Part shown: in pieces, positions 34,507 through 41,772 of the stretch
Layout of the letters: each line of letters starts with the position of its first letter
Numbering within the stretch: the first letter of the stretch is position 1
Origin: Chryseobacterium panacisoli
GTDB taxonomy: Bacteria; Bacteroidota; Bacteroidia; Flavobacteriales; Weeksellaceae
Length of the DNA stretch: 64,000 nucleotides
Direction of reading: 5' to 3'
NCBI RefSeq assembly: GCF_008274625.1
Contig: NZ_VTRU01000001.1
Span: forward strand, 682,001 to 746,000
Program-made: the position numbers and the translations under genes
Notes under the pieces: model-generated
Databases searched by the model: none
What the model saw: the letters and a program-made list of their open reading frames with translations, nothing else
What the model was told of the DNA's origin: nothing

Positions 34507-36216
34507 CTAATCAATAACCGGAAAAGATCCGAGAGTAAATTGTACGGTTTTTTCCTGATAAATATTGGGATTCATGGCATTGGGTACTACTAAAGTCAAA
34601 TCAGTTCTCTCGCCGGGCTCATAATTTTTTAAAGCATCTGTAAATGTTTGTGCATCATATACGGAATAAGACCCTACTTTTTTAACCAGAGTACCCGGCA
34701 GGATATTATTAAGATGTAAAGCTCCTCCTAAAGTCGTTGGGCCTATTAATACCCCTTTTACATTCTGAAAAACGGTATTATATCCATTAAAAATATTGAG
34801 CTGTACATCCCATGGAATAACATCTATAACCCCTACAGAAGCTCTAAACTTTACATCCTCTTTGGCAATGACAGGCTGAGTAACTGCATGCTGTACCGAT
34901 ATTGTTTTTGTATGGCTGTAGTCTTCCACCGTTTTAGTCATTTCAGTACTGTTCAGCACCCTTTTAAAGGTGGTGTTACCACGGGCTCCATTATTCCCCC
35001 ACCTTACTCCATTGGCTATAAATCCTATATAATCTTTTTTGCCAAGAGCGGCTACAGCGGCTTCGATATTAGGAGTTAGGTTAGGATCATTTTTTTGTAA
35101 TGATTCTGCAAACTGTAAATGTAAATTCTGTAATTTATCATTTCCTTCCGCTTTTGCTATTTCGGCTGCCTGAAGGTGATTTTTAATGGCTTCTTCCTGC
35201 GAGATATCAGGAAAGAATTTTTCTTCAAATTGATAAATCATATCGTCATCTGCATCATACATTTCGATTCTCGTATTATTAATTTTTTCAGCATTATACT
35301 GGCTGTCAACCTGCTGATTGAATGAAGACTTCATAGATTTCCGGCTGCTTCCTAATCCGAGAAACGCCCATCCGCTTGATTTCTGGCTGACACTGCTCTT
35401 TTGAGCATCACTTAAAAACTGGTTAACAACCGTACTGCCATCTATATGGGCATTAATATAACTGTTTTTAGAATTCTTAAATTTATAACTGACCGATATA
35501 TCACCATTTCCATTGGCCAGCAGATTCTTAACATATTCCGTAGGATTTTCAATGCTTATATTTTTAAAGCTTTTATTTCCAATCAATGTTCCCGAGATGC
35601 GCTTGCTGTAAACAACCTCCCCTCCTGCTTCCACAATAAATTCTACCTCGGTAGGTGAAATGATCTGGCTTTGAAAATTTGTATTATAATCTTTAATCAG
35701 TTGTTCCTGAGGAGCCAGCATGGTAGTTTCGTACTGCTTGGCTAAGGCAAAGAAATGATTGGTTAATCCAGGATTGGTAATCATGTAAGGCGTTAACACG
35801 GGCTGCCCGTTTGTATTTTTTAAAATCGGAGGATAAAAGGCGGCTATTGTCGTGCTTCTTATGGCAGCACAAATTGATGCCTTCTGGCTTTCATTGGGTA
35901 ATACCAGCTCCTGTGTCACCGGAATAATTAATGTACGGATTTGATCAGAACTCTTGTAAGTTTCATTTCCTTTACTGTCTATATATTTAATATTATTGAT
36001 ATCAAACTTAAGAATAGGTAATATAAATACCTTAGCAACAGTACCATTAGCAACATTTTCATAAAAGCCGTGGGTGTTGTAAAGCGCATATTTCCCTTTG
36101 CTATCTATGGCTACATAATTCTCGACTGAAAATTTGTTTGAATTTGGTGTCACTTGTGACCAAATAACTCCGGTATTGGCCAACAGCAATACCATGATTA
36201 CATAAAAATTTTTCAT
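34507..36216 (-). CDS. exported hypothetical protein with C-terminal PDZ-like segment, 569 aa
   Basis: Signal peptide (MKNFYVIMVLLLANTGVIWSQ). The body is a mostly soluble domain with alternating beta and helical segments; residues ~345-400 contain an acidic helical stretch (ISQEEAIKNHLQAAEIAKAE, GNDKLQNLHLQFAESLQK) with TPR-like character. Near the C-terminus LPGTLVKKVGSYSVYDAQTF followed by TDALKNYEPGERTDLTLVV has the pattern of a PDZ domain's ligand-binding region. No protease motif. Function unknown. It follows the DUF5675 gene by 7 bases, so the two are one operon. Confidence 0.75.
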   Translation of the reverse strand: MKNFYVIMVLLLANTGVIWSQVTPNSNKFSVENYVAIDSKGKYALYNTHGFYENVANGTVAKVFILPILKFDINNIKYIDSKGNETYKSSDQIRTLIIPVTQELVLPNESQKASICAAIRSTTIAAFYPPILKNTNGQPVLTPYMITNPGLTNHFFALAKQYETTMLAPQEQLIKDYNTNFQSQIISPTEVEFIVEAGGEVVYSKRISGTLIGNKSFKNISIENPTEYVKNLLANGNGDISVSYKFKNSKNSYINAHIDGSTVVNQFLSDAQKSSVSQKSSGWAFLGLGSSRKSMKSSFNQQVDSQYNAEKINNTRIEMYDADDDMIYQFEEKFFPDISQEEAIKNHLQAAEIAKAEGNDKLQNLHLQFAESLQKNDPNLTPNIEAAVAALGKKDYIGFIANGVRWGNNGARGNTTFKRVLNSTEMTKTVEDYSHTKTISVQHAVTQPVIAKEDVKFRASVGVIDVIPWDVQLNIFNGYNTVFQNVKGVLIGPTTLGGALHLNNILPGTLVKKVGSYSVYDAQTFTDALKNYEPGERTDLTLVVPNAMNPNIYQEKTVQFTLGSFPVID

Positions 36217-36223
36217 GATTAGT

Positions 36224-36700
36224 TTATTTAAAGGTTACTATAATGTTTTTATCAGGAGTACTGTAAGGATTTGAGGTACCGTAAAATGCGTCTTTCAGTT
36301 TACTGTATGCCAGTTTACTATTCCCTACAGTACAGTTTTTAATATCGGTTTCCATTCCTATCAAAACACATCCTTTGATCTGCTTTGTATAGTTTCCCAT
36401 ATGAATTTGTACTCCATCTCTGTCTGGTACATTTTCAAGCTGTATTCTCCATCCGTCATTTTTATCATATCTCAAAATACCGTTATAAGATCCGGGAGGA
36501 ACACAACTGATATTTTTTATATTATTTTCCCATGGCAGCTCCAATGTATGGCAGATGACTTTTTTATCTGCAATGAGATATCCTAAGGTACAAGTCGGTG
36601 ATGACAGCTTTCTTTCAATAACTATTTCAAAATTTGTTTGCCCAAAAAGGCTGTCTGAAAAAAAGACGGTTAATACAATTGCAAGTAAAGTTGTTTTCAT
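36224..36700 (-). CDS. exported DUF5675-family protein, 158 aa
   Basis: Signal peptide (MKTTLLAIVLTVFFSDSLFG...) and a single domain matching DUF5675: LGYLIADKKVICHTLELPWE, CVPPGSYNGILRYD, DRDGVQIHMGNYTKQIKGCV. The conserved His in QIHMGN and Cys in KGCVLIG recall L,D-transpeptidase-like catalytic pairs, and that fold has been proposed for the family, but no activity can be claimed. In phage and secretion-system contexts such proteins often occur without a signal; here it is exported. Co-transcribed with the 34507 gene. Confidence 0.8.
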   Translation of the reverse strand: MKTTLLAIVLTVFFSDSLFGQTNFEIVIERKLSSPTCTLGYLIADKKVICHTLELPWENNIKNISCVPPGSYNGILRYDKNDGWRIQLENVPDRDGVQIHMGNYTKQIKGCVLIGMETDIKNCTVGNSKLAYSKLKDAFYGTSNPYSTPDKNIIVTFK

Positions 36701-36896
36701 GATTCTATATTTTAAGACTAAGGGTAAACCTGTATTAGCGATATTGATCGATTTTATAGTAAAATTACATGTAAATCAACTCCCTGTCTATAGCACTTTT
36801 GTGTAATATTTCAGCGCCCTGATTTCTTCATACGATGCCGGATAATCTTTTTATAATCATCAATTGACATCAGTAAAAATCATTTTTAAAGTAGTA
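36701..36896. other. spacer with no supported feature
   Basis: A 196-base AT-rich spacer upstream of the DUF5675 gene. A 19-codon frame on the minus strand was seen and rejected. It leads into the possible peptide gene at 36897. Confidence 0.4.
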
Positions 36897-36965
36897 ATGA
36901 ATAGCTTTTCAGAGTTTTCTAGTAAGGAAATAGATATTGAGAAAACAGAAAGTATGATAATCTAA
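36897..36965 (+). CDS. possible truncated RiPP-leader-like peptide, 22 aa
   Basis: ATG at 36897 encodes MNSFSEFSSKEIDIEKTESM plus two isoleucines. The FSEF...KEI...ESMII pattern recalls leader peptides of Bacteroidota ribosomal natural products that end in II-GG, but here a stop codon replaces the expected Gly-Gly and no core peptide follows in any frame. It may be a decayed precursor or chance. Confidence 0.22.
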   Translation: MNSFSEFSSKEIDIEKTESMII

Positions 36966-37180
36966 AAGCTTAGGTATTGCATTACAATAAGATGATAAGA
37001 CTTTCATCCTACGACGGGCCATACAGTAAACCCTTAAACCGCTTCACTTACATAAAAAACACCACCACTTATTAACCTCTCCTTTGCATTGAATATCTTA
37101 TATCTCATTTTTGAACTATAAAATAAGCGGTATCCGAAAAGCTTTATATAAAAGAGTAGGAAATAAAAACATTTTATATT

Positions 37181-37357
37181 ATGAAAAATCTAAAAAAACT
37201 TTCAAGAAATGAATTGAAAACAGTAACAGGAGCTGGAGCAATTGGCGGTCCATTTCCGTCAGTATGCATATACACTCATCAATGGTGTGAAAAAGTAAAA
37301 AAATGTATCCCAAAAGCAATAGATTGTAGCCAACTTGAGATTCCACAACCCATTTAA
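37181..37357 (+). CDS. bacteriocin-like leader-containing peptide, 58 aa
   Basis: The frame starts MKNLKKLSRNELKTVTGAGA, the highly characteristic leader of the Chryseobacterium 'bacteriocin-like' small proteins: a basic amphipathic leader ending in a glycine-type processing site (GAG at 17-19, or IGG at 21-23). The putative mature peptide has four cysteines (29, 36, 42, 49), enough for two disulfides, and ends in EIPQPI. No C39-peptidase ABC transporter, radical-SAM enzyme or immunity gene is in the window, so any export machinery must be encoded elsewhere. It is a single-gene unit. Confidence 0.78.
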   Translation: MKNLKKLSRNELKTVTGAGAIGGPFPSVCIYTHQWCEKVKKCIPKAIDCSQLEIPQPI

Positions 37358-37784
37358 AGATAAAAATCCGGCAAAATCTGCCACAATCTTCCGGGTATTT
37401 TTGCAAACCATAATAGACAAATAAAAAAATCCTGCAAATCAATGATTTCGCAGGATTTATCTGTTAATATTAAAGTCAGAAATTCCATAATCAGTACAAT
37501 AAATCAGTTTTAATAATGTTAAGATAAGGTATTCAATATACTTAAATGTAATTATAGTTTATAGGTGAACTTTAAGGTAAAGAATCTGAAAGAAATCCTG
37601 ATAATAGCCCGAATTTAATGATAAAACATAATTATTTTTATCTATTTTTATATGAGTTCAAATCAAGCTTCAAAATAAGTAACCAAATATCCTAACTATG
37701 CCCATAGTTTGATCTTTAAACTCATTTTAGCTTTATAATCTGCCTCTAACTGAACAAATAAACATTTTATTGCAGCTTATTACT
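37358..37784. other. 427-base spacer upstream of the AraC gene
   Basis: Apart from the stem-loop at 37427-37458 it holds AACTATG-CC-CATAGTT (37694-37709), a perfect 7-bp inverted repeat 76 bases before the AraC start, a candidate autoregulatory operator. No gene is supported. Confidence 0.5.
37427..37458. terminator. stem-loop downstream of the bacteriocin-like gene
   Basis: AAATCCTGCAAATC (37427-37440) pairs with GATTT-C-GCAGGATTT (to 37458) with a 1-base bulge and a 3-base loop. The A-run lies on its 5' side, so by the T-run rule it fits termination on the minus strand better, but it is the only strong stem after the gene. Confidence 0.5.
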
Positions 37785-38615
37785 ATGTACGTTATTACAG
37801 ACCAATTAAAGAATTTAGGATTTAGCATCAACACACTGAATAATATAATACAGAGAAATAATAATAAAAGAAGTTTTAATACACTCGAGTATTTCTGTAT
37901 CTATATTATTATAGAAGATATCACATTAGAGATCGAAAACATTCCGCATTCCATAAAAGGCGGTCATATAGCATTTGTAGGTCCGCAAAAACAAATTGTC
38001 TTTGGCGAAACTAAGCGGGGTGAGGTTTATGTAATTACATTTTCATCAAGTTTTTACGAAAGATCTGCAAAAGACAGCATGTTTATCAATTCAAGACTTT
38101 TTTTTAATTATGATTCTGATGTTTTTATAGCGCCTTTTGAAAATATTAAGGAAATGAACGTCGTTTTTATGGGAAGAATGCACAACTTTCAGCACAAAGA
38201 TGAAAGTCTGTATATTTCTGCTGCTCATAACGCTATTGAAAGATTAATTCTGGATGCATTTCTGCATATCCCGGCAGAAACACTGAAAAAAGACATCAAA
38301 TTTGATTACCTCCACTACGTCAATAGATTTAAAGTCCTTTTACAGAGAGATTATAAAAAGGCTAAAAAAGTTTCCCATTATGCTAATGAACTTAATATCA
38401 CTCCAAGAAAGCTAACTGAAATGACAGAGTATGTTCTGGGAAAAACAGCCAAACATATTATTATTGAAAAACTGATCAATGAATGCAAAAAATCTATTAG
38501 CTTCTCCGGTCACAACATTTCTGAAATTGCTTATGATCTGGGATTCAGTGATGAAGGAAATTTCAGTAATTTTATTAAAAAACATACAGGAAAAAATCCC
38601 ACAGAAATGAAATAA
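37785..38615 (+). CDS. AraC-family transcriptional regulator
   Basis: The 276-residue protein has an N-terminal cupin-like ligand region (IPHSIKGGHIAFVGPQKQIV) and a C-terminal double helix-turn-helix of the AraC type; the second half reads ISEIAYDLGFSDEGNFSNFI followed by KKHTGKNPTEMK, the family signature. ATG at 37785 (MYVITDQLKN) is preferred to the TTG at 37770. It is directly upstream of, and in line with, the fibre locus (55 bases to the 38671 gene), so it is the likely activator of that locus. Confidence 0.9.
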   Translation: MYVITDQLKNLGFSINTLNNIIQRNNNKRSFNTLEYFCIYIIIEDITLEIENIPHSIKGGHIAFVGPQKQIVFGETKRGEVYVITFSSSFYERSAKDSMFINSRLFFNYDSDVFIAPFENIKEMNVVFMGRMHNFQHKDESLYISAAHNAIERLILDAFLHIPAETLKKDIKFDYLHYVNRFKVLLQRDYKKAKKVSHYANELNITPRKLTEMTEYVLGKTAKHIIIEKLINECKKSISFSGHNISEIAYDLGFSDEGNFSNFIKKHTGKNPTEMK

Positions 38616-38670
38616 TGTAAAAATAATATCGTATTTTTGGATAAATAACAGATCAGTGAAAAATTAATTT

Positions 38671-39036
38671 ATGTTGAAAAGATATATTTTTTCAGTAATT
38701 TTCCTTTTTGTTTCCATGAGCATCTATGCACAGACAGATGATGTTCAGGTGAATGTAAGACTTTATCCTACACAAATGCTGGCGCTGGGGGGTGACAGCG
38801 AAATGACTGATGATACAGATGAAAGTATCCAGCAGGAAATAAACTCTGTGATCATTTCAAGTCCGTCAGGCTTTCAGCTGGGAATTCAGCAGGATGATAA
38901 AGATGAGTATAACCTCATCAAAAGCCAGAATGGAGTTATAGAAAAAAAATTCATGATAAATCAGAAAATAGATAAAATTATAAAACAGTTTAAAGATAAG
39001 TCCACTTCTATGATGTTAATTTTAATCTCTCAATAA
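38671..39036 (+). CDS. small exported subunit-like protein (fibre locus), 121 aa
   Basis: Signal peptide (MLKRYIFSVIFLFVSMSIYAQ) and a short beta-rich body. Three stretches match the neighbouring 39336 subunit: the mature N-terminus DVQVNVRLYPTQMLAL (versus NVTLNVRLKPIQTLIV), the central SVIISSPSGFQLGI (versus LSIYSTGGFQVKV), and the C-terminal ILISQ (versus TIISQ). It is therefore a divergent, shorter paralogue of the main subunit, perhaps a minor subunit or anchor. A stretch of acidic residues (SEMTDDTDESIQQE) replaces the middle of the domain. Confidence 0.72.
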   Translation: MLKRYIFSVIFLFVSMSIYAQTDDVQVNVRLYPTQMLALGGDSEMTDDTDESIQQEINSVIISSPSGFQLGIQQDDKDEYNLIKSQNGVIEKKFMINQKIDKIIKQFKDKSTSMMLILISQ

Positions 39037-39241
39037 GCCTACTACAGCTTATTTATTATGCATTAAATATTATTTTTTTAAATTTCCAACTGCCTGTTTT
39101 TAGTAAATTGACAATAAAATAATATTGATTTAACAACATTAACAATATTTTTAATTTTTAATTAACTTAAAAGCTCATATTTCTTTATAAAATACTTTTT
39201 TTCAGCAAGATTATTTCCAAAACCAAATTTACAAATCTTTA

Positions 39242-39285
39242 GTACTTTTTCACAAAATAAGTACCTGTACCTCTTTCTACATTTG
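39242..39285 (+). promoter_or_regulatory. candidate promoter and operator of the main subunit gene
   Basis: TACATTTG (39278-39285) is a perfect -7 element, giving a ~45-base leader to the ATG at 39336. Just upstream lies the inverted repeat GTACTT (39242-39247) / AAGTAC (39259-39264), a plausible site for the adjacent AraC regulator. The rest of the 39037-39335 spacer is AT-rich with no gene. Confidence 0.5.
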
Positions 39286-39335
39286 CACCTGGAAAAAAAC
39301 AAGAATTAATACACTATTAAAACTCCCGTTATTTT

Positions 39336-39860
39336 ATGAAGAAATATATTGTAGCCTCTATGTCGCTATTTGGTTTTGTTGCATTCAAGGCTCAGCAAAA
39401 TGTAACTTTAAATGTTAGATTAAAACCTATCCAAACCCTTATCGTTAATCCCGCTCAAAAAGTGGTCAACTTAGACTATAAAACGAAAGATGACTATGCC
39501 AACGGAGTATCTTCTGTAAATGCTGATCATTTAAGCATCTATAGTACAGGAGGTTTCCAGGTTAAAGTAAAAAGTGCCAATTCAGCATTGCAAAGTGGTG
39601 CAAAAAATATCCAGGCTAATACAATTCAAATTAAAGCCAGTGCAGGAACTGAAGTTCTTAACGGAGCTCAGTATGCACAGAATGTACAGCTTTCTGCTAA
39701 CGATGCAATATTAGTAACCTCTGCCAATGGTGGTGTAGACAAAAAAATTAACATTGAATATAAAGGAGCCGGAGCCAATGCTTACCTTGACAATTATATT
39801 GCAGGTCAGGATCCTACCGTTTATACAACGGAGCTAACGTATACTATTATTTCTCAATAA
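39336..39860 (+). CDS. putative main fibre subunit (pilin-like), 174 aa
   Basis: Signal peptide (MKKYIVASMSLFGFVAFKAQ), then a ~154-residue all-beta protein. The mature N-terminus NVTLNVRLKPIQTLIVN has the alternating hydrophobic pattern expected of a donor strand, and the C-terminal strand VYTTELTYTIISQ resembles the 'Y.D.L.VTI' last strand of archaic chaperone-usher subunits (spore coat U type). A matching domain forms the C-terminal half of the tip-like protein at 40741 (e.g. STGGFQVKVKS versus SNTNYQIKLKS). No sortase, lipobox or T9SS signal. Probably assembled by the chaperone and usher-like genes downstream; a strong hairpin after the gene may raise its relative expression. Confidence 0.72.
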   Translation: MKKYIVASMSLFGFVAFKAQQNVTLNVRLKPIQTLIVNPAQKVVNLDYKTKDDYANGVSSVNADHLSIYSTGGFQVKVKSANSALQSGAKNIQANTIQIKASAGTEVLNGAQYAQNVQLSANDAILVTSANGGVDKKINIEYKGAGANAYLDNYIAGQDPTVYTTELTYTIISQ

Positions 39861-39886
39861 GTATTTAGATATTATATAAACTACTG

Positions 39887-39921
39887 CAGATAAAGTGTTA
39901 CAAATTGTAGCACTTTATCTG
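39887..39921 (+). terminator. strong intra-operon hairpin (attenuator or mRNA stabiliser)
   Basis: CAGATAAAGTG (39887-39897) pairs perfectly with CACTTTATCTG (39911-39921); the loop adds a TAC/GTA stem. There is no T-run, and the next gene in the same direction starts 24 bases later, so partial termination or 3'-end protection of the subunit mRNA is more likely than full termination. Confidence 0.6.
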
Positions 39922-39944
39922 TACTTAAACAGCAAAGTATAATA

Positions 39945-40748
39945 ATGAACCGATCTTATATCTTCATTGTATTCTCTTTACTCTTTTTCTGTTCTCAAAT
40001 CAAAGCTCAGACAGGAGTATCTGTATCTCCTCCCAGACTTTATTTTGAATCTGATGCAGGGAAAAGTACTACTCAGAAAGTAACTGTAACCAACGTGAGT
40101 GCAAAAAATTCTCTGGATATGGCTGTCAGCTTAGGTGACTGGGAATATAATGAAACAGGAGAAAACAAGATGTCTCCGGCCAATACGCTGCCTACATCCT
40201 GCGCAAGTTGGATTTCCATAAAAAATGAGGACACTTATTTTACCCTGGCTCCGGGAGAAAGAAAAGATATTGATGTAACTATAACTCCGCCCGGTACATT
40301 ATCAGATCAGATGTTAGCCCATACTGCCGTACTGTATGTGAGCCAGATGAATCCTGTGAATGATGTAGATAATAAAGGAGCCAATATAAAAGTAAGTATC
40401 CGTTCAGGGATCAAGCTCTTTCATAAGCTAACTGCCAAAGCCAGCAAAAAAATTGAAATCCATAACCTTACATTAGCTCAGTCAAAAAAAGATCTTAGCA
40501 TTTTATTTGAAAATCAGGGCAATATATGGACAGACGGAAAAATACTAACAGAACTTGTCAATACAGAAAACGGCAATAAAATATCACTTGATCAGATTAT
40601 TTTCTATACTATGCCCGGAAATAAAAGAGAAGTGAATATACCTCTTCCTGCAACCCTTTTAAAAGGGAAATATACTGCATCAGTAATGATTGATTATGGA
40701 GATAACAATAATTTAGAGTTGGCAGAGCTGAATTTTACACATGAATAA
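39945..40748 (+). CDS. periplasmic PapD-like pilus assembly chaperone
   Basis: Signal peptide (MNRSYIFIVFSLLFFCSQIKAQ) followed by two immunoglobulin-like domains (~23-150 and ~160-267). The first has the chaperone pattern VSVSPPRLYFES (Arg at the position of the Arg8 anchor of PapD), QKVTVTNVSAKNSLDMAVSL and YFTLAPGERKDIDVTITPP (the F1-G1 edge region that donates a strand to the subunit). The second has LSILFENQGNIWTDGKILTE. In chaperone-usher systems this protein folds subunits in the periplasm and delivers them to the usher. Its stop overlaps the next start by 8 bases, so the two are translationally coupled. Confidence 0.75.
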   Translation: MNRSYIFIVFSLLFFCSQIKAQTGVSVSPPRLYFESDAGKSTTQKVTVTNVSAKNSLDMAVSLGDWEYNETGENKMSPANTLPTSCASWISIKNEDTYFTLAPGERKDIDVTITPPGTLSDQMLAHTAVLYVSQMNPVNDVDNKGANIKVSIRSGIKLFHKLTAKASKKIEIHNLTLAQSKKDLSILFENQGNIWTDGKILTELVNTENGNKISLDQIIFYTMPGNKREVNIPLPATLLKGKYTASVMIDYGDNNNLELAELNFTHE

Positions 40749-41766
40749 AAAACTGTGTCTTATCCTGTTATTGATCTCCATAAGCTGCTTTTCACAAATT
40801 TCATACAGCTCGTGGGTAAACAGTTATCTGCAGATTAATTCTTATAACGGAAATACAAATCCGGATGCGTACACACTTACCTTAGCGGGTAATGGGAATA
40901 TCAACATTCCTAATTGGAGAGTTTCGGTACGATTGAAGCAGCCTGTAATGTCAAATAATGGGAATTATATTTTACCTGCGAATAAAATTTCTTTTCAGCC
41001 GGTATCATCATCAGGAAAGGCCTACCCTAACCCGGTTCCTTCAATTCCACAAATTGGTATGCCGCTTAATGTGATTTTAAAAGAAGGGCAAGAAGTATTC
41101 TTAATCCCCAAGTCAAATGCTGCATTATTTAATCAGCCGGCACAACCAAATGGTTATTACAGCCTTCAGATTAAATACAGCATGAATCTGGCAGGAGGAA
41201 CCTATCTGGGGGCATATCCTGCCTGGATTACTTTTACAGCGCCATTGCAGTTTACGGCGTATGATCAGTACAACAATATTATCGGTACTATGGATCATAA
41301 TTTTCAATTTCAGATCGGCACACTTTCAGGAACTCCTACCGATATTCCGGAGCTGTCTATGAAGTTTGGAGCGGCGGCAATGAATAGTAACCTGGAATTT
41401 AAAAATATGCAGGATTATATAAACGGGGCTCATGTAACTTATTCCAATGCACTTATTGTTAAAAGCAATACGAATTATCAGATCAAATTAAAATCCCTTC
41501 AGACTCAGTTCAGTTCACCTGCCGGTAATTCTCTGCCTCTTGATGCGGTACAGTTTAATCTGATTCCTATTTCAGGCAACATGGGAACTGTATATACCGT
41601 TTTGCTGAGTACAGTGCCACAAATTATCGCTGCCGGCGGTTCTACACAGAACGCAGATGTTTATTATGACATGAAGTATTCTACCCAACCCAATGATGAA
41701 AGATTTATCAATGCCAAAGCAGAGGATTACACAACAACTCTTCAATTCGAGATTACGCCTCAATAA
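40741..41766 (+). CDS. putative two-domain tip adhesin (fibre locus)
   Basis: Signal peptide (MNKKLCLILLLISISCFSQ), then two beta domains: a distinct N-terminal one (~20-190, WRVSVRLKQPVMSNNGNYIL, GYYSLQIKYSMNLAGGTYLG) and a C-terminal one (~195-341) that shares its pattern and its last strand (YTTTLQFEITPQ) with the 39336 subunit (YTTELTYTIISQ). A receptor-binding domain fused to a subunit-like domain is the classical tip adhesin arrangement. Overlaps the chaperone gene by 8 bases and is followed 6 bases later by the usher-like gene. Confidence 0.7.
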   Translation: MNKKLCLILLLISISCFSQISYSSWVNSYLQINSYNGNTNPDAYTLTLAGNGNINIPNWRVSVRLKQPVMSNNGNYILPANKISFQPVSSSGKAYPNPVPSIPQIGMPLNVILKEGQEVFLIPKSNAALFNQPAQPNGYYSLQIKYSMNLAGGTYLGAYPAWITFTAPLQFTAYDQYNNIIGTMDHNFQFQIGTLSGTPTDIPELSMKFGAAAMNSNLEFKNMQDYINGAHVTYSNALIVKSNTNYQIKLKSLQTQFSSPAGNSLPLDAVQFNLIPISGNMGTVYTVLLSTVPQIIAAGGSTQNADVYYDMKYSTQPNDERFINAKAEDYTTTLQFEITPQ

Positions 41767-41772
41767 TTTATA

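Noticed and set aside
36835..36895. 19-codon minus-strand frame starting MSIDDYKKIIRHRM
   Set aside because: Too short, with a stop directly upstream; no evidence of a longer decayed gene.
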